37,320 bases of DNA from Bryobacteraceae bacterium (GCA_014860455.1 JACZJQ010000208.1:1-37320); one strand, 5' to 3'; positions 17,645 to 25,871 are shown, numbered from the stretch's first letter. Notes: a model not told the origin generated them from the letters alone. Program-made: numbers and translations.

Positions 17645-18579
17645 ATCCTGCTCCCAGAGCCTGCCTTAAGCGCCCTTTCGTAGACCAGCGCGGCGACGGC
17701 GATATCCTGTACGGCCAGGCCGAGTGATTCGAAGATGGTCACGCCTTCGGGCCGGGCGAAGCCGTCCGCCATCAGGTCCTTCATCTCGCTAATGGGCAGC
17801 GCAGCCCACTCCGTTTCAGGGACGGCCAGCAACAGGTCGCCGGCCTCGATGCGGGCCTGTTCGAGCGAGTCAACGGCAATCAATGAGGCGCGTCTGACCA
17901 GTTCCGCCGGGATCTCGCGGCGGCCGGCCTGATTCGATCCGGCGGCGTTGACGTGAGCGCCCGGCGCCACCCAGGCGTCGTCAAGCACCGGATCCTTGGC
18001 ATAGGTGGCCGTGATGACAACACCGGCGGCGCGGATGGCGTCTTCGGCCGATGCGGCGGCGATGACGTCGATGCCGAACGCGGCCGAGGCCTCGGCGGCG
18101 AACCGGGTGCGTTTCTCTTCCGAGCGGCTCCAGACGCGGGCCTGGGTGACGGGCCTCACGGCGGCCACGGCTTCGAGTTGGGTCCAGGCCTGGAAGCCTG
18201 AGCCAATCATGCCCACCTGGGCGGGGCCGGCGGCGGCGAGCAAGCGGGTGGCTACGCCCGTGGCAGCGCCGGTGCGGATCTGGCCGAGGGCGTTGGCCTC
18301 GATCATCGCCAGCGGTTCGGCGGTGGCGGCGTCATAAAGCAGCACGTGGAAGGCCAGCGCGCCGCGTTTGACGTTGGTCGAGTAGACCTTGGTCCCGTAG
18401 TAACCGCGCCACCAGCCAGTCATCTGATGCAGGACGCTGCCGGTGGGCAGAAACATTCGCCGGCGCGGATGATTCGAGCCTTCACCCGCGGCCAGAGCCG
18501 TGAACGATTCGGCAACGGCCTGGATGGCATCCGCCATCGGCAGCAGCCGTTTGACGTCATCTTCCCTCAGAATCAGCAT
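17641..18579 (-). CDS. Ornithine cyclodeaminase / mu-crystallin family protein
   Basis: A 312-residue NAD(P)-binding enzyme of the ornithine cyclodeaminase/mu-crystallin family. It starts MLILREDDVKRLLPM, the family opening. KVYSTNVKRGALAFH contains the substrate-binding lysine region. GQIRTGAATGVATRLLA is the family signature, and GMIGSGFQAWTQLEAV is the dinucleotide-binding glycine loop. Members include ornithine cyclodeaminase, alanine dehydrogenase (archaeal), ketimine reductase and other imine reductases, and the sequence does not decide between them. The frame is open further upstream, but the ATG at 18579 has AAGGAA eight bases before it and matches the family N-terminus. The neighbours do not suggest a pathway. 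Confidence 0.9.
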   Translation of the reverse strand: MLILREDDVKRLLPMADAIQAVAESFTALAAGEGSNHPRRRMFLPTGSVLHQMTGWWRGYYGTKVYSTNVKRGALAFHVLLYDAATAEPLAMIEANALGQIRTGAATGVATRLLAAAGPAQVGMIGSGFQAWTQLEAVAAVRPVTQARVWSRSEEKRTRFAAEASAAFGIDVIAAASAEDAIRAAGVVITATYAKDPVLDDAWVAPGAHVNAAGSNQAGRREIPAELVRRASLIAVDSLEQARIEAGDLLLAVPETEWAALPISEMKDLMADGFARPEGVTIFESLGLAVQDIAVAALVYERALKAGSGSRI

Positions 18580-18641
18580 GGAATTCCTTTGCCTTGCCGG
18601 CGGGCCGTTCATGTGAGGAATCGCGAATCGGGACGGCCCGG

Positions 18642-19121
18642 TTAGCGCCGCATGGTCGGTTTGATGATGCCCTCGCCGCAGAGCCCGACGCCGTGCGTGG
18701 AGAGCGCATTCAGGAAATTGAACAGGACCGAGTACAGCACGCGCTCGCTGACTGCCTGGCGTCCGGGCAGACGGAAGTCGGGCGACAGTTCGCGGCGGAT
18801 CTGAAGCCGCAACTGGCTGGTGAGCAACCGGCCGCGGGCATCGAATTTGTTGGCCAGCAGGAAGGGCGTCTGCAGGACTGCGCCCGTGCGGGCATCGACA
18901 TAATACTGGCAACGCGAGAACCAGCCGGTGTTGGACTGATCGGCGGCGTCAAACAGCAGCAGCGGCGATTCGCGGTCGTTGGCCGACAGCTCGAGCGTTG
19001 TCTGGCGGTCGCTCTCCGTGATCTGGCAGTCGAAGCCGCATTCGGTGGCGCCTTGCCGCACGAGGTCGGCTTCGAGTTCGAGAAGGATCAACTGCCGCGA
19101 ACCGGCATAGAGCGTTTGCAT
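18642..19121 (-). CDS. Hypothetical protein, 159 residues
   Basis: A soluble-looking protein without a signal peptide or obvious domain. The first half is rich in acidic and polar strands (LILLELEADLVRQGATECGF, RQTTLELSANDRESPLLLFD). The second half has helices with basic residues (LTSQLRLQIRRELSPDF) and ends in a short hydrophobic helix (YSVLFNFLNALS) and an RR tail. Three cysteines are scattered. I do not recognise a family. It is upstream of the cyclodeaminase gene on the same strand, 62 bases apart, and divergent from the HAD gene. An AAAGGA sequence touches the ATG at too short a distance, so the start is uncertain. Confidence 0.55.
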   Translation of the reverse strand: MQTLYAGSRQLILLELEADLVRQGATECGFDCQITESDRQTTLELSANDRESPLLLFDAADQSNTGWFSRCQYYVDARTGAVLQTPFLLANKFDARGRLLTSQLRLQIRRELSPDFRLPGRQAVSERVLYSVLFNFLNALSTHGVGLCGEGIIKPTMRR

Positions 19122-19186
19122 TCCTTTCAGTGTAGCGTTACCTTCGGCCGTTCATCGGGTCGGGGTTTGGTTCTAGACTGGACAAG

Positions 19187-19879
19187 GTGGACCACTCATC
19201 CGACACTTCGCTGGTTCTTTTCGACATCGACGGTACGCTGCTGCGGCGCGCCGGGCCGGCCCACCGCGAGAGCCTGGAACATGCCGTCTGGAGGGTGGCG
19301 CGCGTTCGAACGACCGTCGACGGCATTCCCGTGGCCGGGATGCTGGACCGCGAAATCCTGCGCCAGATGATGTCCGCCGGGGGAATGAAACCTGGCGAGA
19401 TCCGGGCCGCGATGCCCGACGTGATCGAAGCGGCGATGCGGATCTACCCGAGGCGCTGCCCTGACCTCAGCCGCAAACTCTGCCCCGGCGTACGGGCGTT
19501 TCTGCGGGCGCTGGCCCGCCGCGGCGCGGTCTGCGGGCTGGTGACCGGCAACCTGAGCCGCATCGGCTGGACGAAGATGCGCCGTGCGGGCATCGAGGCC
19601 CATTTCCGTTTCGGCGCGTTTGCCGAACAGGGCCGGACCCGCGCCGAACTGGCCCGCCTGGCCATCCGAGAAGCCAGAAAACAGGGATGGATCGGCCGCC
19701 GGTCGCGCATCGCGCTGGTGGGCGACCATCCCAACGACGTCGCAGCGGCGCGGGCAAACTCCATCGTCAGCGTCGCGGTCGGCACGGGCGTCGTATCATG
19801 GGAAGAGTTGACCGGATCGGGTCCCGATCTGGCTGTCACCGACCTCAGATTCCTTTCTCCGGAGATCCTGGCGCCTTGA
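19187..19879 (+). CDS. HAD-superfamily phosphatase
   Basis: A 230-residue haloacid-dehalogenase-type hydrolase. LVLFDIDGTLLR near the N-terminus holds the nucleophile and acid aspartates (DxD). GLVTGNLSRIG provides the motif II threonine, and ALVGDHPNDVAAARANS is motif IV with the metal-binding aspartates. A helical cap lies between motif I and II, as in the phosphoglycolate phosphatase/beta-phosphoglucomutase subgroup. The substrate cannot be fixed, though phosphoglycolate is plausible. The start is GTG. Its stop overlaps the TTG start of the next gene (TTGA), so the two are coupled. Confidence 0.9.
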   Translation: MDHSSDTSLVLFDIDGTLLRRAGPAHRESLEHAVWRVARVRTTVDGIPVAGMLDREILRQMMSAGGMKPGEIRAAMPDVIEAAMRIYPRRCPDLSRKLCPGVRAFLRALARRGAVCGLVTGNLSRIGWTKMRRAGIEAHFRFGAFAEQGRTRAELARLAIREARKQGWIGRRSRIALVGDHPNDVAAARANSIVSVAVGTGVVSWEELTGSGPDLAVTDLRFLSPEILAP

Positions 19880-20277
19880 AGTATCTGTGCCTATGCGTGT
19901 TCGCCCTGCTGAACCTGGCTGTAGGCGGCTGCGCCCGCGGCGACCTGGCGCCGCAAGCCATCACCGGGGTGACGCTGATCGACGGCACGCCGCATCCGCC
20001 CGTCAGCCCGGCTAACATTGTCATCGAGAGGGGCAGGGTGATCGCGGCCGGCTCCGTGGATTCGGTCCCGATTCCCAAAGACGCCGAGATGATCGACGGC
20101 AGCGGCCTGTTCGTCTTCCCGCTCGATCCCAGGCAGCCCATCCGCGTCGGGGCCGACGCGAATCTGCTGCTGCTGAACGTGAATCCAGCTACCGAAACAG
20201 ACTATCGTAAGTATGTGTCCGGTCGCATGGAGATCGGCCGCTGGACCCAGTACCCTGCTCATGCACAACGCCAATAA
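19876..20277 (+). CDS. Lipoprotein made of the composite domain of an amidohydrolase, barrel absent
   Basis: A 133-residue lipoprotein from a TTG start that overlaps the HAD stop. The signal peptide is KYLCLCVFALLNLAVGGC, with lipobox-like AVGGC. Residues about 28-75 read like the N-terminal beta-sandwich of a metal-dependent amidohydrolase: GVTLIDGTPHPPVSP, IVIERGRVIAAGS, IDGSGLFVFP. The following residues jump straight to the C-terminal strand of the same domain: IRVGADANLLLLNVNPATET. In intact enzymes about 300 residues of metal-binding TIM barrel lie between these. No frameshift explains the gap; the frame is clean and the join is in register. It is either a domain-only protein or a deletion remnant. 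It overlaps the next gene by 17 bases. Confidence 0.75.
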   Translation: MKYLCLCVFALLNLAVGGCARGDLAPQAITGVTLIDGTPHPPVSPANIVIERGRVIAAGSVDSVPIPKDAEMIDGSGLFVFPLDPRQPIRVGADANLLLLNVNPATETDYRKYVSGRMEIGRWTQYPAHAQRQ

Positions 20278-21721
20278 AGCCGCAATCGAAGCCCAGAGCT
20301 TCTCAGTCAAACGCGCCGAAGTCGAATTCCATAGCTTTGCATCGTTCGGCGAGCCTGAAAAGGCGATGGGGAAGTACAACGCCGAGAACAAGCGGCGGCT
20401 CGGCCTGTTGAGGCACCACGCTGATTTCTATGGGTGCATGACGCCGTTTCTCGAAATCGGAGCCAACGTCGGCCATACCTCCTACATGTTGGTGAACGAG
20501 TTTGGCGAGCAGGGTATTGCGCTTGACCTCTCAGCCGACGCGCTGCGCAATGGCCGTCTGGTGATGGAGCGCCTGGGCCTGGAGCGCGAACCCTTGCGGA
20601 TGGCCGGCGACGCCCTGCACCTGCCGTTCAAGGACAACTCGCTGCGCATGGTGCTGGCGTTTCAGATGTTGAGCCAGTTCCAGGACATCGACGCGGTCCT
20701 GGCCGAAGCGAAACGGGTCCTGCAGCCCGGTGGCATCTTCGTCTTCGCCGAGGAGCCGATCCGGCGGCTGCTGTCGCTCAGGCTCTACAGGGCGCCGTAC
20801 TGGGAGCAGATGAACGCCTGGGAGCGGAAACTGCACGAGTGGGGATTGCTCGGATTTCTCACCAAGGACGTCATCGGGGCTGAACAGGAGGAGAGCTTCG
20901 GCATCCGCCAGAACCATAGGACGAAGCTCTGGCAGTGGGTCCACATGATCGACCGCCATTTCGCCGACCGCCGTTTGTCGGTCTTCGTCCCTCAAAGGGG
21001 CTGGGGCGAGAGGTGGACGTATGAGGTGCTGAGGTGGTTCGACAAGCACAAATCTGAGTGGCTGCCGGCGCGTTTCCTGGGCGGGACGCTGGCCGCGTTC
21101 TGCCGGAAAGCGGGCGAGGAGCCGGAGCCCGATCCGCGCTGCGACAATCTGGTCTCGTGCTTCTCCGATCTGTTGAAGTGCCCTGATTGCGGTGGCGCGG
21201 TTTCGATGGGCGGCGACCTGAAGTTGGCCTGCACCGAGTGTGACTACACCGCCGCCAACGAAGACGGCGTCTACAACCTGCTGCGCAGCGAAGACCGCCG
21301 GGAACTCTACCCCGGCCTGCGCTCCGACGTCATCGACTTCTCGATGGACGATTGCAGCGAGCGCCTGATCGAAGGCTTCGATCCGATCGAAGGCATCGTT
21401 GGAAACAGGTACCGTTGGATCAATGAGCGGGCGGTCTTCCGCCTGACGCCGGTCCGGCCGGGCCAGAGAAGGCTGCGGCTGCGCGGCTTCTGCGGCCAGG
21501 CATTCCTTTCGCAACCTTCGCAGCCGAAGATCGAAGTCCTGGCCAACGGCGTCCAGGCGTCCACGCATACGGTGACGCGCCCCGGCCTCTTCGTGGTTGA
21601 GACCGACTTGCCGGAGGCCACGGACTACGAGATCACCGTCCTCGCAGGCCCATCCCACCGCAACCCGCCGGACGAACGCTGGCTGACCTTCAACCTGTCA
21701 CTGATGCGGTTGATCGACTGA
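20261..21721 (+). CDS. SAM-dependent methyltransferase with zinc ribbon and C-terminal beta-sandwich
   Basis: A 486-residue protein in three parts. The class I methyltransferase domain occupies about residues 40-200: FLEIGANVGHTSYMLVNEF is the SAM-binding loop, with NSLRMVLAFQMLSQFQDIDA and AKRVLQPGGIFVF as later motifs. Around residues 305-345 lies a Trm112-like zinc ribbon with two cysteine pairs, CPDCGG and CTECDY. The last 100 residues form a beta-sandwich (FFVVET-like strands, then DERWLTFNLSLMRL) of a type common in glycan-related enzymes. The target is unknown; a lipid or sugar is more likely than RNA. The ATG at 20261 was preferred to 20213 because it begins the conserved part, though neither has a strong Shine-Dalgarno. 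It shares a transcript with the HAD and lipoprotein genes, and a terminator follows. Confidence 0.85.
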   Translation: MHNANKAAIEAQSFSVKRAEVEFHSFASFGEPEKAMGKYNAENKRRLGLLRHHADFYGCMTPFLEIGANVGHTSYMLVNEFGEQGIALDLSADALRNGRLVMERLGLEREPLRMAGDALHLPFKDNSLRMVLAFQMLSQFQDIDAVLAEAKRVLQPGGIFVFAEEPIRRLLSLRLYRAPYWEQMNAWERKLHEWGLLGFLTKDVIGAEQEESFGIRQNHRTKLWQWVHMIDRHFADRRLSVFVPQRGWGERWTYEVLRWFDKHKSEWLPARFLGGTLAAFCRKAGEEPEPDPRCDNLVSCFSDLLKCPDCGGAVSMGGDLKLACTECDYTAANEDGVYNLLRSEDRRELYPGLRSDVIDFSMDDCSERLIEGFDPIEGIVGNRYRWINERAVFRLTPVRPGQRRLRLRGFCGQAFLSQPSQPKIEVLANGVQASTHTVTRPGLFVVETDLPEATDYEITVLAGPSHRNPPDERWLTFNLSLMRLID

Positions 21722-21736
21722 AACGCCGGGCGCCCA

Positions 21737-21780
21737 ACAAAAAAACCGGTTGGCTTTGGGGCCAACCGGGTCTGCTTTCT
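21737..21780. terminator. Bidirectional intrinsic terminator
   Basis: CCGGTTGGC (21746-21754) pairs perfectly with GCCAACCGG (21761-21769), 9 bp with a 6-base loop. The A-run at 21739-21745 becomes a T-run on the minus strand; on the plus strand GTCTGCTTTCTT follows. It can end the methyltransferase transcript and the convergent MEMO-gene transcript. Confidence 0.85.
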
Positions 21781-21988
21781 TCAGAGGAGGATGCCGGCCT
21801 GATGGGTCAGGCTCTGCTTGTCGTGTTCAAAAAATTCTCCGGAGGCAAGCCCTTGAGGGCTCTTCCGGACAACTCCAGTATGCCGGGCGGATCCGTTCAA
21901 CCATCCGGGACTTTGGTCCAAATCTTAGGCGTCGCTGGTACTACACCTCTCCGGCGCCGGCGCGCCGGCAAGTACCGGGACCATCGGA
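21781..21988 (-). other. Structured non-coding stretch between the terminator and the MEMO-family stop
   Basis: On the minus strand this stretch can form a terminal hairpin (CCGGA and AGCCC arms closing on GGGCT and TCCGG, around 21838-21876) and smaller ones (CCTGA/TCAGG near 21804, GGAC/GTCC near 21910) before ending at the strong terminator. A plus-strand frame of 71 codons (21802-22017, AGGAGG 11 bases before) exists, but it is basic and low in similarity to anything and overlaps the next gene's end. It is either a long 3' UTR or a small RNA. Confidence 0.35.
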
Positions 21989-23200
21989 TCAGGCGAACGT
22001 CATCGCCCCGAAGGTGACCACGCTCTCCGGGTCGATGGCCCAGTGCTGGTATTCAAGTAATGATCCGCGCATCGCTGGCGCGGACTTCAGGAACGTGTAG
22101 AACGGCGAGGTGCCGCACCATTTGAGGTCGTCCCGATTCTCGCAGACCTCGGCCCAGAAGCCCTGGGCGTCGCCCGCCACCAGGCGATCGATCCTGCGGC
22201 GGTCGCGGGCATCGACCTCCGCCATCGCTCCGCGGTTGGGTTCGGCTGGAAAATCGTCGCCATAGCGGCGTCCCATATGGGCCATGTCGACGCCCAGGAC
22301 GAAAACGAGGTTGGAGCCTTCGCGGGCGCGGATGTCGCCGAGAACGTCAAAGAAGGCGGCCACGGCGGGGTCGCTTTCCGGGGCGCGGCCGGCTTCCATC
22401 GCCCCCGCGAACGAGCCGGCTAGAATCGGCGCCACCCGCACACCGGCGCCGAACAGGCTCTGCAGGAACACGATCTGGAATTCGATCGAGTGTTCGATCT
22501 TATGGCAGTAATCCTCCATTCGGATGCTGGAAGGTGCGCGGCGGGAGAGTTCGTCGACCAGACTGAGTTCGGTCTGGGCGGCGCCCCAGGGCGTGACGAA
22601 CTGCTTGCGGGTGAGCCCGAACAACCCCGGTTCGCCGTAATGCGACGTGCCCAGGATGACAAATGTCTTCTCCTCCGCCCACCCGCCCAGCGAGCGGTAT
22701 GCCGCGCGGTAGCTTGCCCAGCCGCCGTCGGGGCTGGCGTGGGGGGCGGCGATGGCGGCGACGGGTTCGACGACGCCGGCCGGCTGGCCCATGTGTTCTG
22801 TGATCCACGCTTCGAGCTCCTCGCCCGTGTCCGGGTAGGCCGAGCCGGCGTGGCAGGGCTGGCGCACGGCCGCGCCCTGGAATTCGCGGACGCAGGCGAA
22901 CCGCATCTGGTCGAAACGCTCGTTTTCGAGGAATCCGGCATTGTCCAGCGCCTCGATCAGGTGGTCTCCCAACTCGCCCGACCGCAGGTCGCCGGTGGCG
23001 TCGTAGATCGCCTGGCGCAGACCCGCCTGGTCGTGTTCGCCGTCAAAGCAGGCCAGCGCGCGCACCAGCGGCGGCGGAACGATCAGCACGGCATCGCTGA
23101 ACTCGAACGGATCGCGGATCATCAGCCCCGGCCGGTCTTCGGCGGGCGAGGGCATGAAGTCAAGCTCCATTCGAATGCGCGGCAGCGGATTGGACATCAT
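21989..23200 (-). CDS. MEMO1-family protein (AmmeMemoRadiSam system protein B) with PqqD-like N-terminus
   Basis: A 403-residue protein. Residues about 20-95 (GLMIRDPFEFSDAVLIVPPP, then HLIEALDNAGFLENERF) look like a PqqD-type winged-helix domain, which in RiPP systems binds peptide or partner enzymes. The rest is the MEMO1/AmmB fold: AIAAPHASPDGGWASYRAAY, VILGTSHYGEPG, CHKIEHSIEFQIVFLQ and FVLGVDMAHMGRR. These histidine-bearing motifs form the family's metal-site region. MEMO1-like proteins often occur with AMMECR1 and a radical-SAM protein (AmmeMemoRadiSam); neither partner is in the window. Function is not established. It faces the pterin dehydratase divergently. Confidence 0.85.
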   Translation of the reverse strand: MMSNPLPRIRMELDFMPSPAEDRPGLMIRDPFEFSDAVLIVPPPLVRALACFDGEHDQAGLRQAIYDATGDLRSGELGDHLIEALDNAGFLENERFDQMRFACVREFQGAAVRQPCHAGSAYPDTGEELEAWITEHMGQPAGVVEPVAAIAAPHASPDGGWASYRAAYRSLGGWAEEKTFVILGTSHYGEPGLFGLTRKQFVTPWGAAQTELSLVDELSRRAPSSIRMEDYCHKIEHSIEFQIVFLQSLFGAGVRVAPILAGSFAGAMEAGRAPESDPAVAAFFDVLGDIRAREGSNLVFVLGVDMAHMGRRYGDDFPAEPNRGAMAEVDARDRRRIDRLVAGDAQGFWAEVCENRDDLKWCGTSPFYTFLKSAPAMRGSLLEYQHWAIDPESVVTFGAMTFA

Positions 23201-23262
23201 TCCATCTTATCGGGGTGGCCGTCGTAGAATGGACGCTGGAGTCGGGGAAGAGGCAGAACCAA

Positions 23263-23550
23263 ATGGACCGCATGACGGATCTCGAAATCGGGCGCGCCCT
23301 GACCGGCGTCGCCGGCTGGACCTACACCGGCAAGTTGCACAAGCAGTACGTATTTTCCGACTTCGTCCATGCCTTCGGCTTCATGGCCACCACGGCGCTG
23401 ATCATCGAGAAGATGAACCATCATCCCGAGTGGTCCAACGTTTGGAACCGCGTCACCGTCGACCTCACCACCCATGACGCCGGCGGCGTCAGCGCGCGCG
23501 ACTTCGAACTGGCGCGCGAACTCGACCGCATCGCATCGAAATTCCTATGA
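23263..23550 (+). CDS. Pterin-4a-carbinolamine dehydratase (4a-hydroxytetrahydrobiopterin dehydratase)
   Basis: A 95-residue enzyme that dehydrates 4a-hydroxytetrahydropterin to quinonoid dihydropterin, recycling the cofactor of aromatic amino-acid hydroxylases. The signature MNHHPEWSNVWNRVTVDLTT holds the catalytic histidine pair H53-H54, and the third histidine lies in HDAGG (H71). A GTG at 23215 would add 16 residues, but the ATG at 23263 gives the usual length and follows a GGAAGAGG-like sequence. Phenylalanine hydroxylase is not in the window, so a second role such as molybdopterin or folate metabolism is possible. The stop overlaps the ATG of the next gene (ATGA). Confidence 0.93.
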   Translation: MDRMTDLEIGRALTGVAGWTYTGKLHKQYVFSDFVHAFGFMATTALIIEKMNHHPEWSNVWNRVTVDLTTHDAGGVSARDFELARELDRIASKFL

Positions 23551-25871
23551 AACTCATCCCCATCCTCCTGCTGGCGGCCTCGCTGTTGAGCGCCCAGTAC
23601 CGCTTCAAAGGCTCGGCCGACCTCGACGCGGTCATCGAAAAAGCCATCGCCGACAACCAGATCCCCGGCGCCGTGCTGCTGGCCGGGCGCGGAGCGCAAA
23701 TCCTTCATTACAAGGCGTACGGCTATCGGTCGCTGGAACCCAGGAAGGAGAAGATGACGCTGGACACCATCTTCGACGCGGCGTCGGTGACCAAGATCGT
23801 GGCCACCACGTCGTCGGTGATGAAGCTGGTCGAACAGGGCAAGGTCCGGCTGGCCGACAAGGTGACAGTGTATCTACCTGGATTCCAGGGCGGCCAGAGC
23901 GACGTCACCGTGCGTCATCTGCTCACGCACTATTCGGGCCTGCGCCCGGATATCGATCTCAAGCCCGAGTGGTCCGGCTACGAAACCGGCGTCGAAAAGG
24001 CGCTGGTTGACGTGCCTGTGGCCGAACCCGGCGCCAGGATGATCTATAGCGATATCGGCTTCATCCTGCTGGGCGAGATCGTGCGGGTGGCCTCGGCCAA
24101 GCCGCTGAACGAATTCGCGGCCGAGAACATCTTCAAGCCGCTGGGCATGACGCGCAGCCGGTTCCTGCCGCCGGTGGCGTGGAAGCCGTTGATCGCGCCC
24201 ACCGAACGGACTGACGGCAAGATCCTGCGCGGCGTCGTGCACGACCCGACAACGCGCTACATGGGCGGCGTGGCCGGCCACGCAGGGCTGTTCACCACCG
24301 CGCGCGACCTGTCGCGCTGGGCGCGGATGATGCTTAACGGAGGCGTCCTGGGCGGTGTGCGGGTGCTGAGTTCTGCCACCGTGAAGAAGTTCACCGAGCC
24401 CAACTCGCCGCCCCACCAAACGGCGCTGCGCGGGCTGGGCTTCGACATCGACTCGCCGTTTTCCTCCAACCGCGGCGAACTCTACCCGATCGGCAGCTTC
24501 GGCCATACCGGCTTTACCGGCACATCGGTCTGGATGGACCCGGTGTCGAAGAGCTACGTGATCCTGCTCGCCAACTCCGTCCATCCGAATCTGCGGCCGG
24601 CCATTACTCCCCTGAGGTCGCAGGTGGCCACCATCTTCGCCGCCGCCATCGGGCTCACGCGCCAGGACGTTTCGCTCACGGGCTACGGCGAAGTGAGCGC
24701 CTATACGCCCGTGCGCCGCCACATGGCCCGTACGGCCGAGGTCGAGACCGGTATCGACGTGCTTGTCTCTGAGGGCTTCGCCCGCTGGAAAGGCAAAAAG
24801 GCGGCGCTGATCACCAATCACACGGGGCGCACCCGCGACGGCAAACGCAACATCGACGCCATGCTGGCCGGCGGGGTTGAGTTGAAGTCGCTGTTTTCGC
24901 CCGAACACGGCTTCGCAGGGACCGAGGACCACGAAAACGTCGGCCACGCGAAGGACGAGGCCACCGGGCTGCCCATCTGGAGCCTCTACCAGGGCAAGGA
25001 CCGCAAGCCGAAGCCCGAACACCTGGAAGGGCTCGATCTGCTGGTGTTCGACATCCAGGATATCGGCGCCAGGTTTTACACCTATATTTCGACGATGAAG
25101 AACGCCATGGAAGCGGCGGCCTCGGCGGGCATCGAGTTTGTCGTGCTGGACAGGCCCAATCCGATCACCGGCATCTATGTGGAAGGCCCGATGCTGGACG
25201 CCGACAAGACCTCATTCGTCGGCATCCACCCGATGCCGCTGCGCCACGGCATGACCACCGGCGAAATGGCTCAAATGCTCAACTCGGAGGCAAAGATAGG
25301 AGCCAAGCTGACCGTGGTGGAGATGAAGAACTGGCGCCGCGCCGACTGGTGGGATGCGACGGGGCTGACCTGGATCGACCCGTCACCCAACATGCGCAGC
25401 CTGAACGCCGCGCTGCTTTATACCGGCGTGGCCATGGCGGAGTATGCGAGGAATTATTCGGTCGGGCGCGGCACCGAGACGCCGTTCGAGGTTTTTGGGG
25501 CCGACTGGATGGACGGCCGCGCCATGGCTATGCATCTCAACAAACGGATGGTGCCCGGGGTGCGGTTCTATCCGGTGGAATTCAAGCCCACGACGTCGAA
25601 TCTGGCGGGGAAGAATGTCTCCGGCGTCAGGATCGTGGTCACCGACAGGGAGGGATTCTCGTCCTTGCGACTGGGCCTGGAGATCGCGGCGGCGATTGAG
25701 AAGCTGCATCCGGGCAAGATAGACTGGAACGCCAACGCCCGCCTGTTCGGCAACCAGGAAGCGATCGAGGGGATTCAGAAGGGGATCGACCCGAGGAATC
25801 TCGAACCACGCCTTCAGGAGGCGGCCGCCGGGTTTGCCCGGCGAAGGAGCCAATACCTCCTTTACAAATAG
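23547..25871 (+). CDS. Fusion of serine beta-lactamase-family hydrolase (AmiE-like) and NamZ-type exo-muramidase (DUF1343)
   Basis: A 774-residue secreted protein with signal peptide MKLIPILLLAASLLSA. Residues about 25-385 are a class-C beta-lactamase/DD-peptidase-type serine hydrolase: SxxK is S80-V-T-K83 in FDAASVTKIV, the second element is IYSDIGFILLGE, and GHTGFTGTSVWMD replaces KTG. From about 398 the DUF1343 domain follows: GIDVLVSEGFARW, KKAALITNHTG, LFSPEHGFAG, DLLVFDIQDIGARFYTYIST, RPNPITGIYVEGP, and AYRxYSVGRGTETPFEVFGA-like late motifs. DUF1343 includes Bacillus NamZ (YbbC), an exo-beta-N-acetylmuramidase, and the neighbouring Bacillus gene amiE encodes a serine hydrolase of the same type as the N-half. 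Here both are one polypeptide, so it likely trims peptidoglycan fragments in the periplasm. It is coupled to the pterin dehydratase by an ATGA overlap. Confidence 0.88.
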   Translation: MKLIPILLLAASLLSAQYRFKGSADLDAVIEKAIADNQIPGAVLLAGRGAQILHYKAYGYRSLEPRKEKMTLDTIFDAASVTKIVATTSSVMKLVEQGKVRLADKVTVYLPGFQGGQSDVTVRHLLTHYSGLRPDIDLKPEWSGYETGVEKALVDVPVAEPGARMIYSDIGFILLGEIVRVASAKPLNEFAAENIFKPLGMTRSRFLPPVAWKPLIAPTERTDGKILRGVVHDPTTRYMGGVAGHAGLFTTARDLSRWARMMLNGGVLGGVRVLSSATVKKFTEPNSPPHQTALRGLGFDIDSPFSSNRGELYPIGSFGHTGFTGTSVWMDPVSKSYVILLANSVHPNLRPAITPLRSQVATIFAAAIGLTRQDVSLTGYGEVSAYTPVRRHMARTAEVETGIDVLVSEGFARWKGKKAALITNHTGRTRDGKRNIDAMLAGGVELKSLFSPEHGFAGTEDHENVGHAKDEATGLPIWSLYQGKDRKPKPEHLEGLDLLVFDIQDIGARFYTYISTMKNAMEAAASAGIEFVVLDRPNPITGIYVEGPMLDADKTSFVGIHPMPLRHGMTTGEMAQMLNSEAKIGAKLTVVEMKNWRRADWWDATGLTWIDPSPNMRSLNAALLYTGVAMAEYARNYSVGRGTETPFEVFGADWMDGRAMAMHLNKRMVPGVRFYPVEFKPTTSNLAGKNVSGVRIVVTDREGFSSLRLGLEIAAAIEKLHPGKIDWNANARLFGNQEAIEGIQKGIDPRNLEPRLQEAAAGFARRRSQYLLYK

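Noticed and set aside
20531-21658. Minus-strand open frame opposite the methyltransferase.
   Set aside because: Arg/Gln-rich shadow of a well-supported plus-strand gene with SAM and zinc motifs.
21802-22017. Small plus-strand frame of 71 codons with AGGAGG upstream.
   Set aside because: Basic, low-complexity end, overlaps the MEMO gene, no family likeness; more likely chance in a structured stretch.
23874-25022. Minus-strand open frame of 382 codons opposite the amidase-muramidase fusion.
   Set aside because: His/Arg-rich shadow without motifs; the plus-strand fusion is clear.
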